DNA of 40,300 nucleotides from an uncultured Rivibacter sp. (GCA_946481025.1 CAMLNA010000025.1:1-40300), one strand, 5' to 3'. Counted from the first letter of the stretch, positions 27,240 through 38,932 are shown. Notes: a model not told the origin generated them from the sequence alone. A program made the numbers and translations.

Positions 27240-28058
27240 CTACATGCGACAGGCGCGCCACAGCATCGGCGGTGCGTCCCACCAGCGCAGGCGCGGCCGT
27301 CGCCGGATGGCGGCATGGTCCATCGCCGCGATCTTGTCGAGGATGCGCAGCCCGCCCTGCACCACCAGGCGCAGCTCCCAGCCGGCGCGGCCGGGCAGGC
27401 GGTGCACCAGTGGCGCGCCCTCGCGCATCAGGCCTCGCGCCCAGCCGCAGGCGTCGGCCACCAATGCGCGGATGGCCGGCGTGTCCTGGCCTTGCATCAC
27501 CACCTCGGGCGCGACGCCCAGCCGGTCGCAATCGGCCAGCGGCAGGTAGAGCCGGCCGCGCGGCAGGTCGATGCTCAGGTCCTGCCAGAAATTGATCAGC
27601 TGCAAGGCGGTGCAGATCGCATCGGACTGGCGCAGGGCCTGGGCGTCGCCGACATCGTAGAGATGCAGCAGCAGCCGACCCACCGGGTTGGCGGAGCGGC
27701 GGCAGTAGTCGAGCAGGTCGGCCCGGTCGGTGTAGCGCTGCCGGGTCACATCCTGCTCGAAGGCGCTGAGCAGGTCTTCCAGCAGGCTGATCGGCAGGCG
27801 GTGTTCTCGCAGCACCGGCTCCAGCGGGTCGAAGACGCCCGGCCACGCGCCCGAGTGGCGGCCCCCCGCAGCGGTGCTGTGCAAGTCGGCCTTGTACTTC
27901 GCGAGTTGCTGCAGTCGATGCGCGGGCGGTTCATTGCCTTCATCGGCCAGGTCGTCCGCGGTGCGCGCATACCAATAGATGGCGGCGACCGCGGGTCGAA
28001 GGCGCGGAGGGCACAGGACGGAGGCGACCGGGAAGTTCTCGTAGTGGTCGACGGACAT
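27240..28058 (-). CDS. hpnC: Hydroxysqualene synthase (HpnC)
   Basis: Converts presqualene diphosphate to hydroxysqualene. 272 residues, squalene/phytoene synthase family. ENFPVASVLCPPRLRPAVAA near the N terminus is a hallmark of HpnC. First Asp-rich motif ARTADDLADE (31-40); second NFWQDLSIDLPRGRLYLP from 156 (D160, D164). The ATG at 28058 is chosen because the family N terminus (SVDHYENFP) starts there; no good Shine-Dalgarno is visible. First gene of the leftward hpn operon. Its upstream gap of 190 bp is shared with the divergent RND efflux operon. Confidence 0.93.
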   Translation of the reverse strand: MSVDHYENFPVASVLCPPRLRPAVAAIYWYARTADDLADEGNEPPAHRLQQLAKYKADLHSTAAGGRHSGAWPGVFDPLEPVLREHRLPISLLEDLLSAFEQDVTRQRYTDRADLLDYCRRSANPVGRLLLHLYDVGDAQALRQSDAICTALQLINFWQDLSIDLPRGRLYLPLADCDRLGVAPEVVMQGQDTPAIRALVADACGWARGLMREGAPLVHRLPGRAGWELRLVVQGGLRILDKIAAMDHAAIRRRPRLRWWDAPPMLWRACRM

Positions 28059-28134
28059 GGCGACGGGAGCGAAGCGGAGGAGGTGGCGCGCGCAGTTCGG
28101 CGTGGATTGCGGCGCGGATTGTCCATGCGCGGGT

Positions 28135-28163
28135 TTGACACGGCGCAAGGCCATGCATATATT
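28135..28163 (+). promoter_or_regulatory. Near-consensus promoter of the RND efflux operon
   Basis: TTGACA (28135-28140), 17-bp spacer, TATATT (28158-28163): consensus -35 and 5 of 6 at -10. Predicted start near 28170, within the palindrome that follows. Confidence 0.85.
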
Positions 28164-28177
28164 ACTGACCGGTCAGT
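28164..28177. promoter_or_regulatory. Perfect 14-bp palindrome, TetR-type operator
   Basis: ACTGACC/GGTCAGT abuts the -10 box and covers the predicted transcription start, an ideal repressor position. This sequence type is a common operator of TetR/AcrR repressors of efflux pumps. No tetR gene is in the window, so the regulator must be elsewhere. Confidence 0.75.
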
Positions 28178-28248
28178 CAGTTATTGGCTGCGCCGTCATA
28201 CAGCCCCCGGCGCCAGACGCCGGCATCGAGAGCCCGAGGAACACCTCC

Positions 28249-29385
28249 ATGCGTCCCTTTCCCACACCGCGCCCACTCGCTTTCAGCCTGGGCCTTGCTG
28301 CCTTGTGCGTTGCCGTCCTGCTGGCGGGATGTTCCCGAAACGAGGCGGCGCCGGAGCCGGTGCGCGCCGTCCGCACCGTCGTCGTGGGCAGCGACGCGGC
28401 GGGAACCACGCTGGAATTTGCGGCCGAAGTGAGGGCGCGCACGGAGTCACGCCTGGGTTTCCGGGTGGGGGGCAAGCTGGTGCGGCGCAACGCCGACCTC
28501 GGAGATGCGGTGAAGGCGGGCCAGGTGCTGGCGCAGCTCGATCCGCAGGACCTGCGCCTGGGCCAGGATGCAGCCCGGGCCAGCCTGGCCGCCGCGCAGG
28601 CCAACCATGAGCAGGCCGCAGCCGACTTCAAGCGCTTCAAGGAGCTGCGCGAGCAGGGCTTCATCAGCTCCGCCGAATTGGAGCGGCGTGAAACGGCGCT
28701 CAAGGCGGCGAAGGCGACGCTCGACCAGGCGCAGGCGCAGGCCAGCGTGCAGGGCAACCAGACCGCCTATTCCGCGCTGGTGGCCGATGCCTCGGGTGTC
28801 ATCACCGGCGTGGAAGCCGAGCCTGGCCAGGTGGTCGCCGCCGGCACGCCGGTGCTGCGACTCGCGCACGACGGTCCGCGCGACGTGGTGTTCTCGGTGC
28901 CCGAGGACAAGCTGCAGCTGCTGCGCGGCCTCGAAGGCAAGTCCGGGCAGCTGAAAGTGAAGCTGTGGGGCAGCAACGAGCTGTGGCCCGCCTCGGTGCG
29001 CGAAGTGGCCGCTGCCGCCGACCCGGTGACGCGGACCTTCCTGGTGAAGGCCGACGTCGGCCGTGCCGCGGTGAAGCTCGGCCAGACCGCCAGCATCACG
29101 CTCGACCTGCCCAAGACCAACGGGGTCAACAAGCTGCCGCTGTCGGCACTGATGGAATACGAGGGCAAGACCGCCGTGTGGCTGCTCGACAAGGAGAGCA
29201 TGACCGTTCGGCCGCAGGTGGTGCAGGTGGCAGGGGCCGAGGCCAACAGCGCCGTCATCTCCTCGGGTCTGACGCCTGGGCAGGTGGTGGTGACTGCCGG
29301 CGCGCATGTGCTCACGCCGGGCCAGAAGGTCAAGTTCTACGGCGCCACCGCAGCCACCCCGGTGGCCGCGGCGGCCTCGCGCTGA
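28249..29385 (+). CDS. RND efflux periplasmic adaptor lipoprotein
   Basis: Membrane-fusion subunit linking the inner-membrane pump to an outer-membrane channel. 378 residues. Signal with lipobox LLAGC (Cys at 28), then the barrel-sandwich domain first half (TESRLGFRVGGKLVRRNADL, about 65-84), an alpha-helical hairpin (about 105-165, Ala/Gln/Glu-rich coiled coil), second lipoyl half (ADASGVITGVEAEPGQVVAAG), a beta-barrel and a membrane-proximal domain. GAGGA lies 8 nt before the ATG at 28249. First gene of a two-gene operon with the permease. Drug or metal specificity cannot be told. Confidence 0.93.
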   Translation: MRPFPTPRPLAFSLGLAALCVAVLLAGCSRNEAAPEPVRAVRTVVVGSDAAGTTLEFAAEVRARTESRLGFRVGGKLVRRNADLGDAVKAGQVLAQLDPQDLRLGQDAARASLAAAQANHEQAAADFKRFKELREQGFISSAELERRETALKAAKATLDQAQAQASVQGNQTAYSALVADASGVITGVEAEPGQVVAAGTPVLRLAHDGPRDVVFSVPEDKLQLLRGLEGKSGQLKVKLWGSNELWPASVREVAAAADPVTRTFLVKADVGRAAVKLGQTASITLDLPKTNGVNKLPLSALMEYEGKTAVWLLDKESMTVRPQVVQVAGAEANSAVISSGLTPGQVVVTAGAHVLTPGQKVKFYGATAATPVAAAASR

Positions 29386-29407
29386 GTTCTTGCAGGAAGG
29401 GCAATTC

Positions 29408-32400
29408 GTGAGCACGCAAGAACTCGCCTCAGCCGGCGGCCAGCCCGGCCGGTTCAACATTTCCCGCTGGGCCCTGGAGCACCCGGCGCTGACGCGCTAC
29501 CTGATGGTGGTGCTGATGGTGCTGGGCTTCGCGGCCTACTTCCAGCTGGGTCAGGACGAAGATCCGCCGTTCACCTTCCGCGCCATGGTCGTGCGCGTGT
29601 TCTGGCCGGGCGCCACCGCGCAGCAGATGGCCGAGCAGGTGACCGACAAGGTCGAGAAGGCGCTGCAGGAGGCGCCCTATGCCGACAAGATCCGCAGCTA
29701 CACCAAGCCGGGCGAGTCGCTCACCATCTTCCAGATCAAGGATTCGTCGCCGCCCAAGGAGGTGAGCAACGTCTGGTACCAGGTGCGCAAGAAGGTGGGC
29801 GACATGCGCTCGACCCTGCCGCAGGGCGTGATCGGCCCCTTCTTCAACGACGACTTCGGCGACGTCTACGGGTCCATCTATGCGTTGTCCGCGGACGGCT
29901 TCTCGGACGAGGAATTGCGCCAGTACGCCGACCGTGTGCGCTCGAGGTTCCTGCACGTGCCCGACGTGGCCAAGGTGGAGCTGTTCGGCGTGCAGGACGA
30001 GAAGATCTTCGTCGAGATCTCCCAGAAGCGCCTCGCCCAGATGGGCATCGACTTCAACCAGGTGATCGCGCAGCTCGGTGCGCAGAACGCGGTGGAAGGC
30101 GCCGGCGTGCTCAACGCCGACGGCGACAACCTGCAGGTGCGCATCGGCGGGCAGTTCAACTCGGTCGAGCAGCTCCAGGCTTTCCCGATACGCGCAGCGA
30201 ACCCGGCCACGGGGGCGGCCAACACGATCCGCCTGGGCGACATCGCGCAGATCCAGCGCGCCTACCTCGACCCTCCGCAGGTGAAGGTGCGCCACCAGGG
30301 CAAGGAAGTGATCGCGCTGGGCGTGTCGATGGCCAAGGGCGGCGACATCATCCAGATGGGCGACAACCTGCGCGCCGCAGTGGCGCAGATCCAGCAGGAC
30401 CTGCCGGTGGGCATCGAGATGAGCCAGATCCAGGACCAGCCGAAGGCGGTGTCGCGGTCGGTGGGCGAGTTCGTCAAGGTGCTCATCGAGGCGGTGGCCG
30501 TGGTGCTGGCAGTGAGCTTCATCAGCCTGGGCCTGCACACCAAGCCCTTCCGCGTGGACATCTGGCCGGGGCTGGTGGTCGCGCTCACCATTCCGCTCGT
30601 GCTGGCCATCACCTTCGTCACCATGTTCTATTGGGGCGTGGGCCTGCACAAGATCTCGCTGGGCGCGCTGATCATCGCGCTGGGCCTGCTGGTGGACGAC
30701 GCGATCATCGCGGTGGAGATGATGGTGCGCAAGCTCGAGGAGGGCTACGACAAGATGCGCGCGGCCACCTTCGCCTACGACGTGACCGCGATGCCCATGC
30801 TCACCGGCACGCTCATCACGGCGGCAGGCTTCCTGCCCATCGGCATGGCGCGCTCGACCGTCGGCGAGTACACGTTCGCGATCTTTGCCGTCACCACAGC
30901 GGCGCTGCTCATCTCGTGGGTGGTGTCGGTGTACTTCGTGCCGTACATCGGCGCCTGGCTGCTGCGCACCAAGAGCAAGGTGGGCGGCGCAGAGGCGCAT
31001 GAGCTGTTCGACGGTCCGTTCTACGTGCGCTTTCGCGCGATGGTGAACTGGTGCGTGCAGTACCGCTGGGCGACCATCGGCATCACGCTGCTCATCTTTG
31101 CGCTCGGCATCGTCGGCATGGGCCGGGTGCAGCAGCAGTTCTTCCCCGATTCGAGCCGGCCGGAGATCCTGGTCGACCTGTGGATGCCCGAAGGGACGAG
31201 CTACCAAAGCACGGAGGCCGTCGCCAAGCGCTTCGAAGCTCGCCTGCTGAAGGAAGAGGGCGTGCAGAGCGTGAGCACCTGGGTGGGCAGTGGCGTGCCG
31301 CGCTTCTACCTGCCGCTCGACCAGATCTTCCCGCAGACCAACGTCACGCAGGCGATCGTGCTGCCCAAGGACCTGGCTGCGAGGGAGGAACTGCGCAAGC
31401 GCCTGCCCGAACTGCTGGCGACCGAGTTCCCCGAGGCGCGCGGCCGCGTCAAGCTGCTGCCCAACGGGCCGCCGGTGCCTTACCCGGTGCAGTTCCGCGT
31501 GACCGGGCCCGATGTGAAGGAATTGCGCGTGTGGGCCGACGAGGCGAAGGCGATGATGCGCGCCAATCCGTCGATGCGCGGCGTCAACGACAACTGGAAC
31601 GAGTCGGTCAAGGTGTTGCGCCTCGAGGTGGACCAGGACAAGGCACGCGCGCTCGGCGTGACGAGCCAGGCCATCGCGCAGGCCTCGCGCACCATCCTGT
31701 CGGGCTCGACCATCGGCCAGTATCGCGAGGGCGACCGCCTCATCGACATCGTGCTGCGCCAGCCGCAGGAGGAGCGCAACGCGATCACCGACATCGGCAA
31801 CGCCTACGTGCCCACCGCCAGCGGCCGGTCGATCCCGCTGACGCAGATCGCCAAGGTGGGCTTCACCTGGGAGCCCGGGGTGCTGTGGCGCGAAGGTCGC
31901 AACTATGCGATCACGGTGCAAGGCGACGTCGCGGAAGGCGTGCAGGGTCCCACGGTGAGCACTCAGCTGTGGCCCAAGATGCAGGAACTGCAGGCGCGCA
32001 TGCCGGTGGGCTATGCCATCGAGCTGGCAGGTACCGCCGAAGAGAGCAGCAAGGGCACCGGCTCGATCGCGGCCAACGTGCCGGTGATGCTGTTCATCAT
32101 GTTCACGCTGCTGATGCTGCAGCTGCACAGCGTGTCGCGCTCCATCCTGGTGGTGCTGACCGCACCCATGGGCATCGCCGGCGTGGCCCTGGCGCTGCTG
32201 CTGCTGAACCGGCCGTTCGGCTTCGTCGCGCTGCTGGGCTTCATCGCGCTGATGGGCATGATCATGCGCAACTCGGTGATCCTGATCGACCAGATCGAGC
32301 AGGACCGTGCCCGGGGCGTGCCGGCGTGGACGGCGGTGGTGGAGGCCGCGGTACGGCGCTTCCGGCCCATCGTGCTCACCGCCGCGGCGGCAGTGCTGGC

Positions 32401-32569
32401 GATGATCCCGCTGTCGCGCAGTGTGTTCTGGGGGCCGATGGCGGTGGCCATCATGGGCGGCCTCATCGTCGCCACGGCCCTGACGCTGCTCGCGTTGCCG
32501 GCCATGTATGCCGCATGGTTCCGCGTCAAACCCGCAGACCAGGAAAACCCGCAGCCCGCGGCAGGCTAA
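29408..32569 (+). CDS. RND efflux transporter permease (AcrB/TriC-like)
   Basis: Proton-driven inner-membrane pump, 1053 residues, the usual AcrB-family length. Twelve membrane segments in the expected 1+5+1+5 layout around two large periplasmic loops. N terminus RWALEHPALTRYLMVVLMVLG; TM4 proton-relay pair in LGLLVDDAIIAVEMM; second-half motifs MRNSVILIDQIEQD and VRRFRPIVLTAAAAVLAMIPL. The GTG at 29408 is preferred: AGGAAGGG is 6 nt upstream and starts at earlier in-frame codons would lie in the adaptor gene. It follows the adaptor by 22 nt. No outer-membrane factor gene is present, so a shared TolC-like channel is likely. Confidence 0.93.
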   Translation: MSTQELASAGGQPGRFNISRWALEHPALTRYLMVVLMVLGFAAYFQLGQDEDPPFTFRAMVVRVFWPGATAQQMAEQVTDKVEKALQEAPYADKIRSYTKPGESLTIFQIKDSSPPKEVSNVWYQVRKKVGDMRSTLPQGVIGPFFNDDFGDVYGSIYALSADGFSDEELRQYADRVRSRFLHVPDVAKVELFGVQDEKIFVEISQKRLAQMGIDFNQVIAQLGAQNAVEGAGVLNADGDNLQVRIGGQFNSVEQLQAFPIRAANPATGAANTIRLGDIAQIQRAYLDPPQVKVRHQGKEVIALGVSMAKGGDIIQMGDNLRAAVAQIQQDLPVGIEMSQIQDQPKAVSRSVGEFVKVLIEAVAVVLAVSFISLGLHTKPFRVDIWPGLVVALTIPLVLAITFVTMFYWGVGLHKISLGALIIALGLLVDDAIIAVEMMVRKLEEGYDKMRAATFAYDVTAMPMLTGTLITAAGFLPIGMARSTVGEYTFAIFAVTTAALLISWVVSVYFVPYIGAWLLRTKSKVGGAEAHELFDGPFYVRFRAMVNWCVQYRWATIGITLLIFALGIVGMGRVQQQFFPDSSRPEILVDLWMPEGTSYQSTEAVAKRFEARLLKEEGVQSVSTWVGSGVPRFYLPLDQIFPQTNVTQAIVLPKDLAAREELRKRLPELLATEFPEARGRVKLLPNGPPVPYPVQFRVTGPDVKELRVWADEAKAMMRANPSMRGVNDNWNESVKVLRLEVDQDKARALGVTSQAIAQASRTILSGSTIGQYREGDRLIDIVLRQPQEERNAITDIGNAYVPTASGRSIPLTQIAKVGFTWEPGVLWREGRNYAITVQGDVAEGVQGPTVSTQLWPKMQELQARMPVGYAIELAGTAEESSKGTGSIAANVPVMLFIMFTLLMLQLHSVSRSILVVLTAPMGIAGVALALLLLNRPFGFVALLGFIALMGMIMRNSVILIDQIEQDRARGVPAWTAVVEAAVRRFRPIVLTAAAAVLAMIPLSRSVFWGPMAVAIMGGLIVATALTLLALPAMYAAWFRVKPADQENPQPAAG

Positions 32570-32596
32570 AATTCGCGGTTTCCCGGATCGCCCGAG

Positions 32597-32622
32597 GGGA
32601 GCCGATGGCTCCCTTCTTCATT
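32597..32622 (+). terminator. Terminator-like hairpin after the RND operon
   Basis: GGGAGCC, loop GAT, GGCTCCC, then TTCTTCATTT. It lies just 28 bp past the permease stop and 5 bp before tRNA-Leu. If the tRNA is expressed from TAAAAT at 32567-32572, the hairpin would be in its leader. Confidence 0.6.
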
Positions 32623-32626
32623 TCCG

Positions 32627-32713
32627 GCGCGGGTGGCGAAATTGGTAGACGCACCAGGTTTAGGTCCTGACGCCAGCGATGGTGTGGGGGTTCGAGTCCC
32701 CCCCCGCGCACCA
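32627..32713 (+). tRNA. tRNA-Leu (anticodon TAG)
   Basis: Acceptor GCGCGGG pairs with CCCGCGC; discriminator A and encoded CCA at 32711-32713. Anticodon stem CAGG/CCTG with loop TTTAGGT, anticodon TAG. The long variable arm expected of class II tRNAs and the GGTTCGAGTCC T-arm are present. 87 nt. Confidence 0.97.
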
Positions 32714-32759
32714 AACTGCAATTTTCAGCAGCAACGAACGACAGCAAGAGAGATCGAAA

Positions 32760-34067
32760 ATGGCCGTGCAAGTTGAAAACCTCGAGAAGCTCGAACGTCG
32801 CATCACGCTGACGCTGTCGGCCGATGCATTGAAGAACGAAGTCGAGTCGCGCCTGAAGCGCCTGGCCCGCACCGTGAAGGCCGACGGCTTCCGCCCCGGC
32901 AAGGTGCCCATGAGCGTGGTGAGCCAGCGCTATGGCTACTCGGTGCAGTACGAGGTCATGAACGACAAGGTGGGCGAGGCCTTCAGCAAGGCCGCCAGCG
33001 AAGCGCAACTGCGTGTGGCCGGCGCTCCTCGTATCACCGAAAAGGAAGGCGCTCCCGAGGGCGAGATCGCTTTCGACGCGACCTTCGAGGTCTATCCCGA
33101 CGTCAGGCTGGGCGACCTGTCGACGGCCGAAGTCGAGCGTGTTTCGGCCGACGTGACCGAAGAAGCCATCGACAAGACGCTCGACATCCTGCGCAAGCAG
33201 CGCCGCACGTTCGCGCAGCGCCCCGCGGCTGAAGGTGCTGCCGACGGCGACCGCGTGACCATCGACTTCGAGGGCAAGATCGACGGCACCCCGTTCGAAG
33301 GCGGCAAGGCCGAAGGCTTCCAGTTCATCCTGGGCGAAGGCCGCATGCTCGAGCAGTTCGAGAAGGCCGTGCGCGGCATGAAGGCCGGGGAGTCCAAGAC
33401 CTTCCCGCTCAACTTCCCCGAGGACTACCACGGCAAGGACGTCGCCGGCAAGGAAGCTGACTTCCTGGTGACGCTGAAGAAGGTCGAGGCGCAGAACCTG
33501 CCCGAAGTGAACGAGGCATTTGCCAAGTCGCTGGGCATTGCCGATGCGACCGTCGAAGGTCTGCGCGCCGACATCAAGAAGAACCTCGAGCGCGAAGTGA
33601 AGTTCCGCCTGATGGCACGCAACAAGGCTGCGGTGATGGACGCGCTGGTGAAGACCGCCGAACTCGACCTGCCCAAGGCCCTGGTGCAAAACGAAGTCGA
33701 GCGCCTGGTCGAGGGTGCGCGTGCAGACCTCAAGCAGCGAGGCGTGAAGGACGCCGACAAGGCGCCGATTCCCGCCGAGATGTTCACCCCGCAAGCCGAG
33801 CGTCGCGTGCGACTGGGCCTGGTGGTGGCCGAGCTCGTCAAGGCCGAAAAGCTGCAGGCCACGCCGGACCAGATCAAGGCCCATGTCGAGGAACTCGCCC
33901 AGAGCTACGAGAAGCCTGCCGACGTGGTCCGCTGGTATTTCGGCGACCGCCAGCGCATGGCTGAAGTCGAAGCCGTGGTGATCGAGAACAACGTCACGGC
34001 CTTCGTGCTGGGCAAGGCCAAGGTGGTCGACAAGCAGCTGTCGTTCGACGAACTGATGAACGCCTGA
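32760..34067 (+). CDS. tig: Trigger factor, ribosome-associated chaperone
   Basis: Binds ribosomal protein L23 near the exit tunnel and assists folding of new chains. 435 residues, full length. The ribosome-binding signature is GFRPGKVP (43-50). The FKBP-like peptidyl-prolyl isomerase domain spans about 155-240 ([19 protein letters not shown], then [21 protein letters not shown] and [19 protein letters not shown]). The C-terminal helical arms follow. AGAGAG lies before the ATG at 32760. Heads the conserved tig-clpP-clpX-lon run, but ends in its own terminator. Confidence 0.97.
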   Translation: MAVQVENLEKLERRITLTLSADALKNEVESRLKRLARTVKADGFRPGKVPMSVVSQRYGYSVQYEVMNDKVGEAFSKAASEAQLRVAGAPRITEKEGAPEGEIAFDATFEVYPDVRLGDLSTAEVERVSADVTEEAIDKTLDILRKQRRTFAQRPAAEGAADGDRVTIDFEGKIDGTPFEGGKAEGFQFILGEGRMLEQFEKAVRGMKAGESKTFPLNFPEDYHGKDVAGKEADFLVTLKKVEAQNLPEVNEAFAKSLGIADATVEGLRADIKKNLEREVKFRLMARNKAAVMDALVKTAELDLPKALVQNEVERLVEGARADLKQRGVKDADKAPIPAEMFTPQAERRVRLGLVVAELVKAEKLQATPDQIKAHVEELAQSYEKPADVVRWYFGDRQRMAEVEAVVIENNVTAFVLGKAKVVDKQLSFDELMNA

Positions 34068-34085
34068 TCCGGTACGACCGCCAGC

Positions 34086-34124
34086 AAGGCGCCGCGCCCC
34101 TTTGGGCCGGCGCCTTTCGTTTTC
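34086..34124 (+). terminator. Rho-independent terminator after tig
   Basis: AAGGCGCCG, inner GCCC/GGGC stem, CGGCGCCTT, then TCGTTTTC. Nine plus four base pairs. Confidence 0.88.
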
Positions 34125-34136
34125 TTCAGCGCCATT

Positions 34137-34164
34137 CTTGACACGACATAATCGGACCCCAAGT
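34137..34164 (+). promoter_or_regulatory. Candidate heat-shock (sigma32) promoter of clpP
   Basis: CTTGACA (34137-34143), 13-bp spacer, CCCCAAGT (34157-34164). Compare the E. coli RpoH consensus CTTGAAA and CCCCATNT: one mismatch in each element. The predicted start is about 30 nt before the clpP ATG. Confidence 0.55.
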
Positions 34165-34200
34165 ACACGCGAACGCGAGAAACAGTCTCAAAGGAGAGCC

Positions 34201-34809
34201 ATGAGCGCGCTGGATACCCAGAACCTGGGCATGGTGCCCATCGTCATCGAACAGTCGGGCCGGGGCGAGCGGGCCTACGACATCTACAGCCGCCTGCTGC
34301 GTGAGCGGGTGATCTTCCTGGTCGGCCCCGTCAACGACCAGACGGCCAACCTGGTGGTGGCGCAATTGCTGTTCCTGGAAAGCGAAAACCCCGACAAGGA
34401 CATCTCGCTGTACATCAATTCGCCCGGGGGCAGCGTCAGCGCAGGCATGTCCATCTTCGACACGATGCAGTTCATCAAGCCGGACGTCTCGACGCTGTGC
34501 ATGGGCATGGCCGCCAGCATGGGAGCCTTCCTCCTGGCCGCAGGAGCCAAGGGCAAGCGGTTCGCCCTTCCCAATTCGCGCGTCATGATCCACCAGCCGC
34601 TGGGCGGAGCCCAGGGCCAGGCGACGGACATCGAGATCCAGGCGCGAGAAATCCTCAAGCTGCGTGAAAACCTCAACAAGATCCTGGCCGAGCGCACTGG
34701 GCAGTCGCTCGAAAAGATCCAGGCCGACACCGAGCGTGATTTCTTCATGTCCGGCGACGAGGCGAAGACCTACGGACTGATCGACCAGGTGATCGCCAAG
34801 CGAGGCTGA
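34201..34809 (+). CDS. clpP: ATP-dependent Clp protease proteolytic subunit
   Basis: Barrel-shaped serine peptidase degrading proteins unfolded by ClpX or ClpA. 202 residues. Catalytic triad S106 (GMAASMGAF), H131 (VMIHQPLGG) and D180 (TERDFF). N-terminal [22 protein letters not shown] is the typical ClpP start, and [15 protein letters not shown] is the oxyanion strand region. GGAG lies 6 nt before the ATG at 34201. Its gene follows tig and precedes clpX; terminators on both sides suggest it can be a single-gene transcript under the sigma32-like promoter. Confidence 0.97.
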   Translation: MSALDTQNLGMVPIVIEQSGRGERAYDIYSRLLRERVIFLVGPVNDQTANLVVAQLLFLESENPDKDISLYINSPGGSVSAGMSIFDTMQFIKPDVSTLCMGMAASMGAFLLAAGAKGKRFALPNSRVMIHQPLGGAQGQATDIEIQAREILKLRENLNKILAERTGQSLEKIQADTERDFFMSGDEAKTYGLIDQVIAKRG

Positions 34810-34855
34810 GCGGTCGGAAGTCACAGGCCGGCACGCCGGCTAAAACTAGGTGAGC

Positions 34856-34894
34856 AACGGGGCTTTATTCGAACGGAAGGCCCCGTTTTCTTTT
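34856..34894 (+). terminator. Rho-independent terminator between clpP and clpX
   Basis: AACGGGGC (34856-34863) pairs with GCCCCGTT (34880-34887), 16-nt loop, then TTCTTTT. The loop can extend the stem by two more pairs. Partial read-through may supply clpX. Confidence 0.8.
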
Positions 34895-34939
34895 GACTTA
34901 TCATTCCTTCGAATCTCCTGCCGCGCGCACCGCACACCC

Positions 34940-36211
34940 ATGCCCGAGAAAAAAGGCTCCTCCAGCGAAAAGGTTCTGTACTGCTCGTTCTGTGGCAAGA
35001 GCCAGCACGAGGTCAAGAAGCTGATCGCTGGCCCGTCGGTGTTCATCTGCGACGAATGCATCGAGCTGTGCAACGACATCATTCGCGACGAGGTACCCAC
35101 CGACGCCGCTGACCCGAAGGCCGCGCGCACCGACCTGCCGGTACCCAGCGAAATCAAGGGCATCCTCGACCAGTACGTGATCGGCCAGGACACTGCCAAG
35201 CGCACGCTGTCGGTGGCCGTCTACAACCACTACAAGCGACTGAAGCACATGGGTGCGGGCAAGAAGGAGGATGTTGAGCTTGCCAAGAGCAACATCCTGC
35301 TGATCGGCCCCACCGGCTCGGGCAAGACGCTGCTGGCCCAGACCCTGGCGCGGCTGCTCAATGTGCCCTTCGTGATTGCCGACGCCACCACGCTGACCGA
35401 AGCCGGCTACGTGGGTGAGGACGTCGAGAACATCATCCAGAAGCTGCTGCAGAACTGCAACTACGATGTCGAGAAGGCGCAGCGCGGCATCGTCTACATC
35501 GACGAGATCGACAAGATCTCCCGCAAGGCCGACAACCCGAGCATCACCCGCGACGTGTCGGGCGAAGGCGTGCAGCAGGCGCTGCTGAAGCTGGTCGAAG
35601 GGACCATGGCTTCGGTGCCACCCCAGGGTGGTCGCAAGCACCCGAACCAGGACTTCCTGCAGATCGACACCACCAACATCCTGTTTATTTGCGGTGGTGC
35701 CTTCGACGGTCTGGAGAAGGTGATCCAAAACCGTTCCGAGAAGTCGGGCATCGGTTTTGCGGCCAGCGTGAAGAGCAAGACCGAGCGGGCGGTGTCGGAA
35801 GTGTTCCGCGAAGTGGAGCCCGAAGACCTGATCAAGTTCGGGCTGATCCCCGAACTGGTGGGCCGCCTGCCGGTGGTGGCAACCCTGGGCGAGCTGACCG
35901 AGGACGCCCTGGTTCAGATCCTGACCGAGCCGAAGAACGCGCTGGTCAAGCAGTACCACAAGCTGTTCTCGATGGATGGCGTGGAACTCGAGATTCGACC
36001 GTCTGCGCTGACGGCCATTGCCAAGAAGGCGCTGGCCCGCAAGACCGGCGCCCGCGGCTTGCGTTCGATCGTCGAGCAGTCGCTGATGGACACGATGTTC
36101 GATCTGCCGACGCTCGACGGTGTCGCCAAGGTGGTGGTGGACGAGCACACGATCGAAGAGCACACGAAACCGCTGCTCGTGTACCGCGAGCAGGCCAAGG
36201 CGAGCGCTTGA
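34940..36211 (+). CDS. clpX: ATP-dependent Clp protease ATP-binding subunit ClpX
   Basis: AAA+ unfoldase that feeds substrates to ClpP. 423 residues. N-terminal zinc-binding domain with C15, C18, C37 and C40 ([15 protein letters not shown]); Walker A GPTGSGKT at 123-130; Walker B with D188-E189 (YIDEIDKIS); pore loop GYVGEDVEN; ClpP-contacting IGF-type loop as SGIGFAA; sensor 2 region [13 protein letters not shown]. The ATG at 34940 is chosen to match the family N terminus ([10 protein letters not shown]); a GTG at 34850 would start inside the clpP terminator and is rejected. No clear Shine-Dalgarno is seen before 34940. Confidence 0.97.
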   Translation: MPEKKGSSSEKVLYCSFCGKSQHEVKKLIAGPSVFICDECIELCNDIIRDEVPTDAADPKAARTDLPVPSEIKGILDQYVIGQDTAKRTLSVAVYNHYKRLKHMGAGKKEDVELAKSNILLIGPTGSGKTLLAQTLARLLNVPFVIADATTLTEAGYVGEDVENIIQKLLQNCNYDVEKAQRGIVYIDEIDKISRKADNPSITRDVSGEGVQQALLKLVEGTMASVPPQGGRKHPNQDFLQIDTTNILFICGGAFDGLEKVIQNRSEKSGIGFAASVKSKTERAVSEVFREVEPEDLIKFGLIPELVGRLPVVATLGELTEDALVQILTEPKNALVKQYHKLFSMDGVELEIRPSALTAIAKKALARKTGARGLRSIVEQSLMDTMFDLPTLDGVAKVVVDEHTIEEHTKPLLVYREQAKASA

Positions 36212-36300
36212 GAAGCGTCGCAACAGTGTCTGGAACGCGGGAGATCCACCCCACCGGCTTGCGCAATACCCGCCGCCCGGCCTCCTGCCGCCACGTTCTT

Positions 36301-36329
36301 GTTTTTTGACCGCTCAGTCCTTATTTGGG
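36301..36329 (+). promoter_or_regulatory. Candidate promoter of lon
   Basis: Near CTTGTTT (36298-36304), 14 bp, CCTTATTT (36319-36326): a weak sigma32-like match, and the same bases read as TTGTTT-N16-TTATTT for sigma70. A CTCAG/CTGAG hairpin surrounds the -10 region. Boundaries approximate. Confidence 0.35.
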
Positions 36330-36349
36330 CCTGAGAAAGAGAGGTTGCA

Positions 36350-38779
<2,430 letters not shown>

Positions 38780-38783
38780 CCTC

Positions 38784-38813
38784 TTGCACAACCAGGAAAA
38801 CTCTGTCTATAAT
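38784..38813 (+). promoter_or_regulatory. Promoter of the tRNA-Gly gene
   Basis: TTGCAC (38784-38789), 18-bp spacer, TATAAT (38808-38813). Predicted start near 38820, a leader of about 37 nt before the tRNA. Confidence 0.8.
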
Positions 38814-38856
38814 CTCAGGCTTCGGTGGTCGTAAACAACGTTCGCTGAAGCACCAA

Positions 38857-38932
38857 GCGGGAGTAGCTCAGTTGGTAGAGCGCAACCTTGCCAAGGTTGA
38901 GGTCGCGAGTTCGAGACTCGTCTCCCGCTCCA
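38857..38932 (+). tRNA. tRNA-Gly (anticodon GCC)
   Basis: Acceptor GCGGGAG with CTCCCGC, discriminator T, encoded CCA (38930-38932). D-arm AGCTCAGTTGGTAGAGC; anticodon stem CAACC/GGTTG with loop TTGCCAA, anticodon GCC; T-arm GAGTTCGAGACTC. 76 nt. Confidence 0.98.

Noticed and set aside
28059..32569. The RND pump as an HpnN-type hopanoid exporter because it adjoins hpn genes
   Set aside because: It has an adaptor subunit and AcrB/TriC-like features and is on the opposite strand; nothing in the sequence supports the HpnN family.
34850..34939. GTG start of clpX at 34850
   Set aside because: It lies in the terminator after clpP and adds residues absent from the ClpX family.
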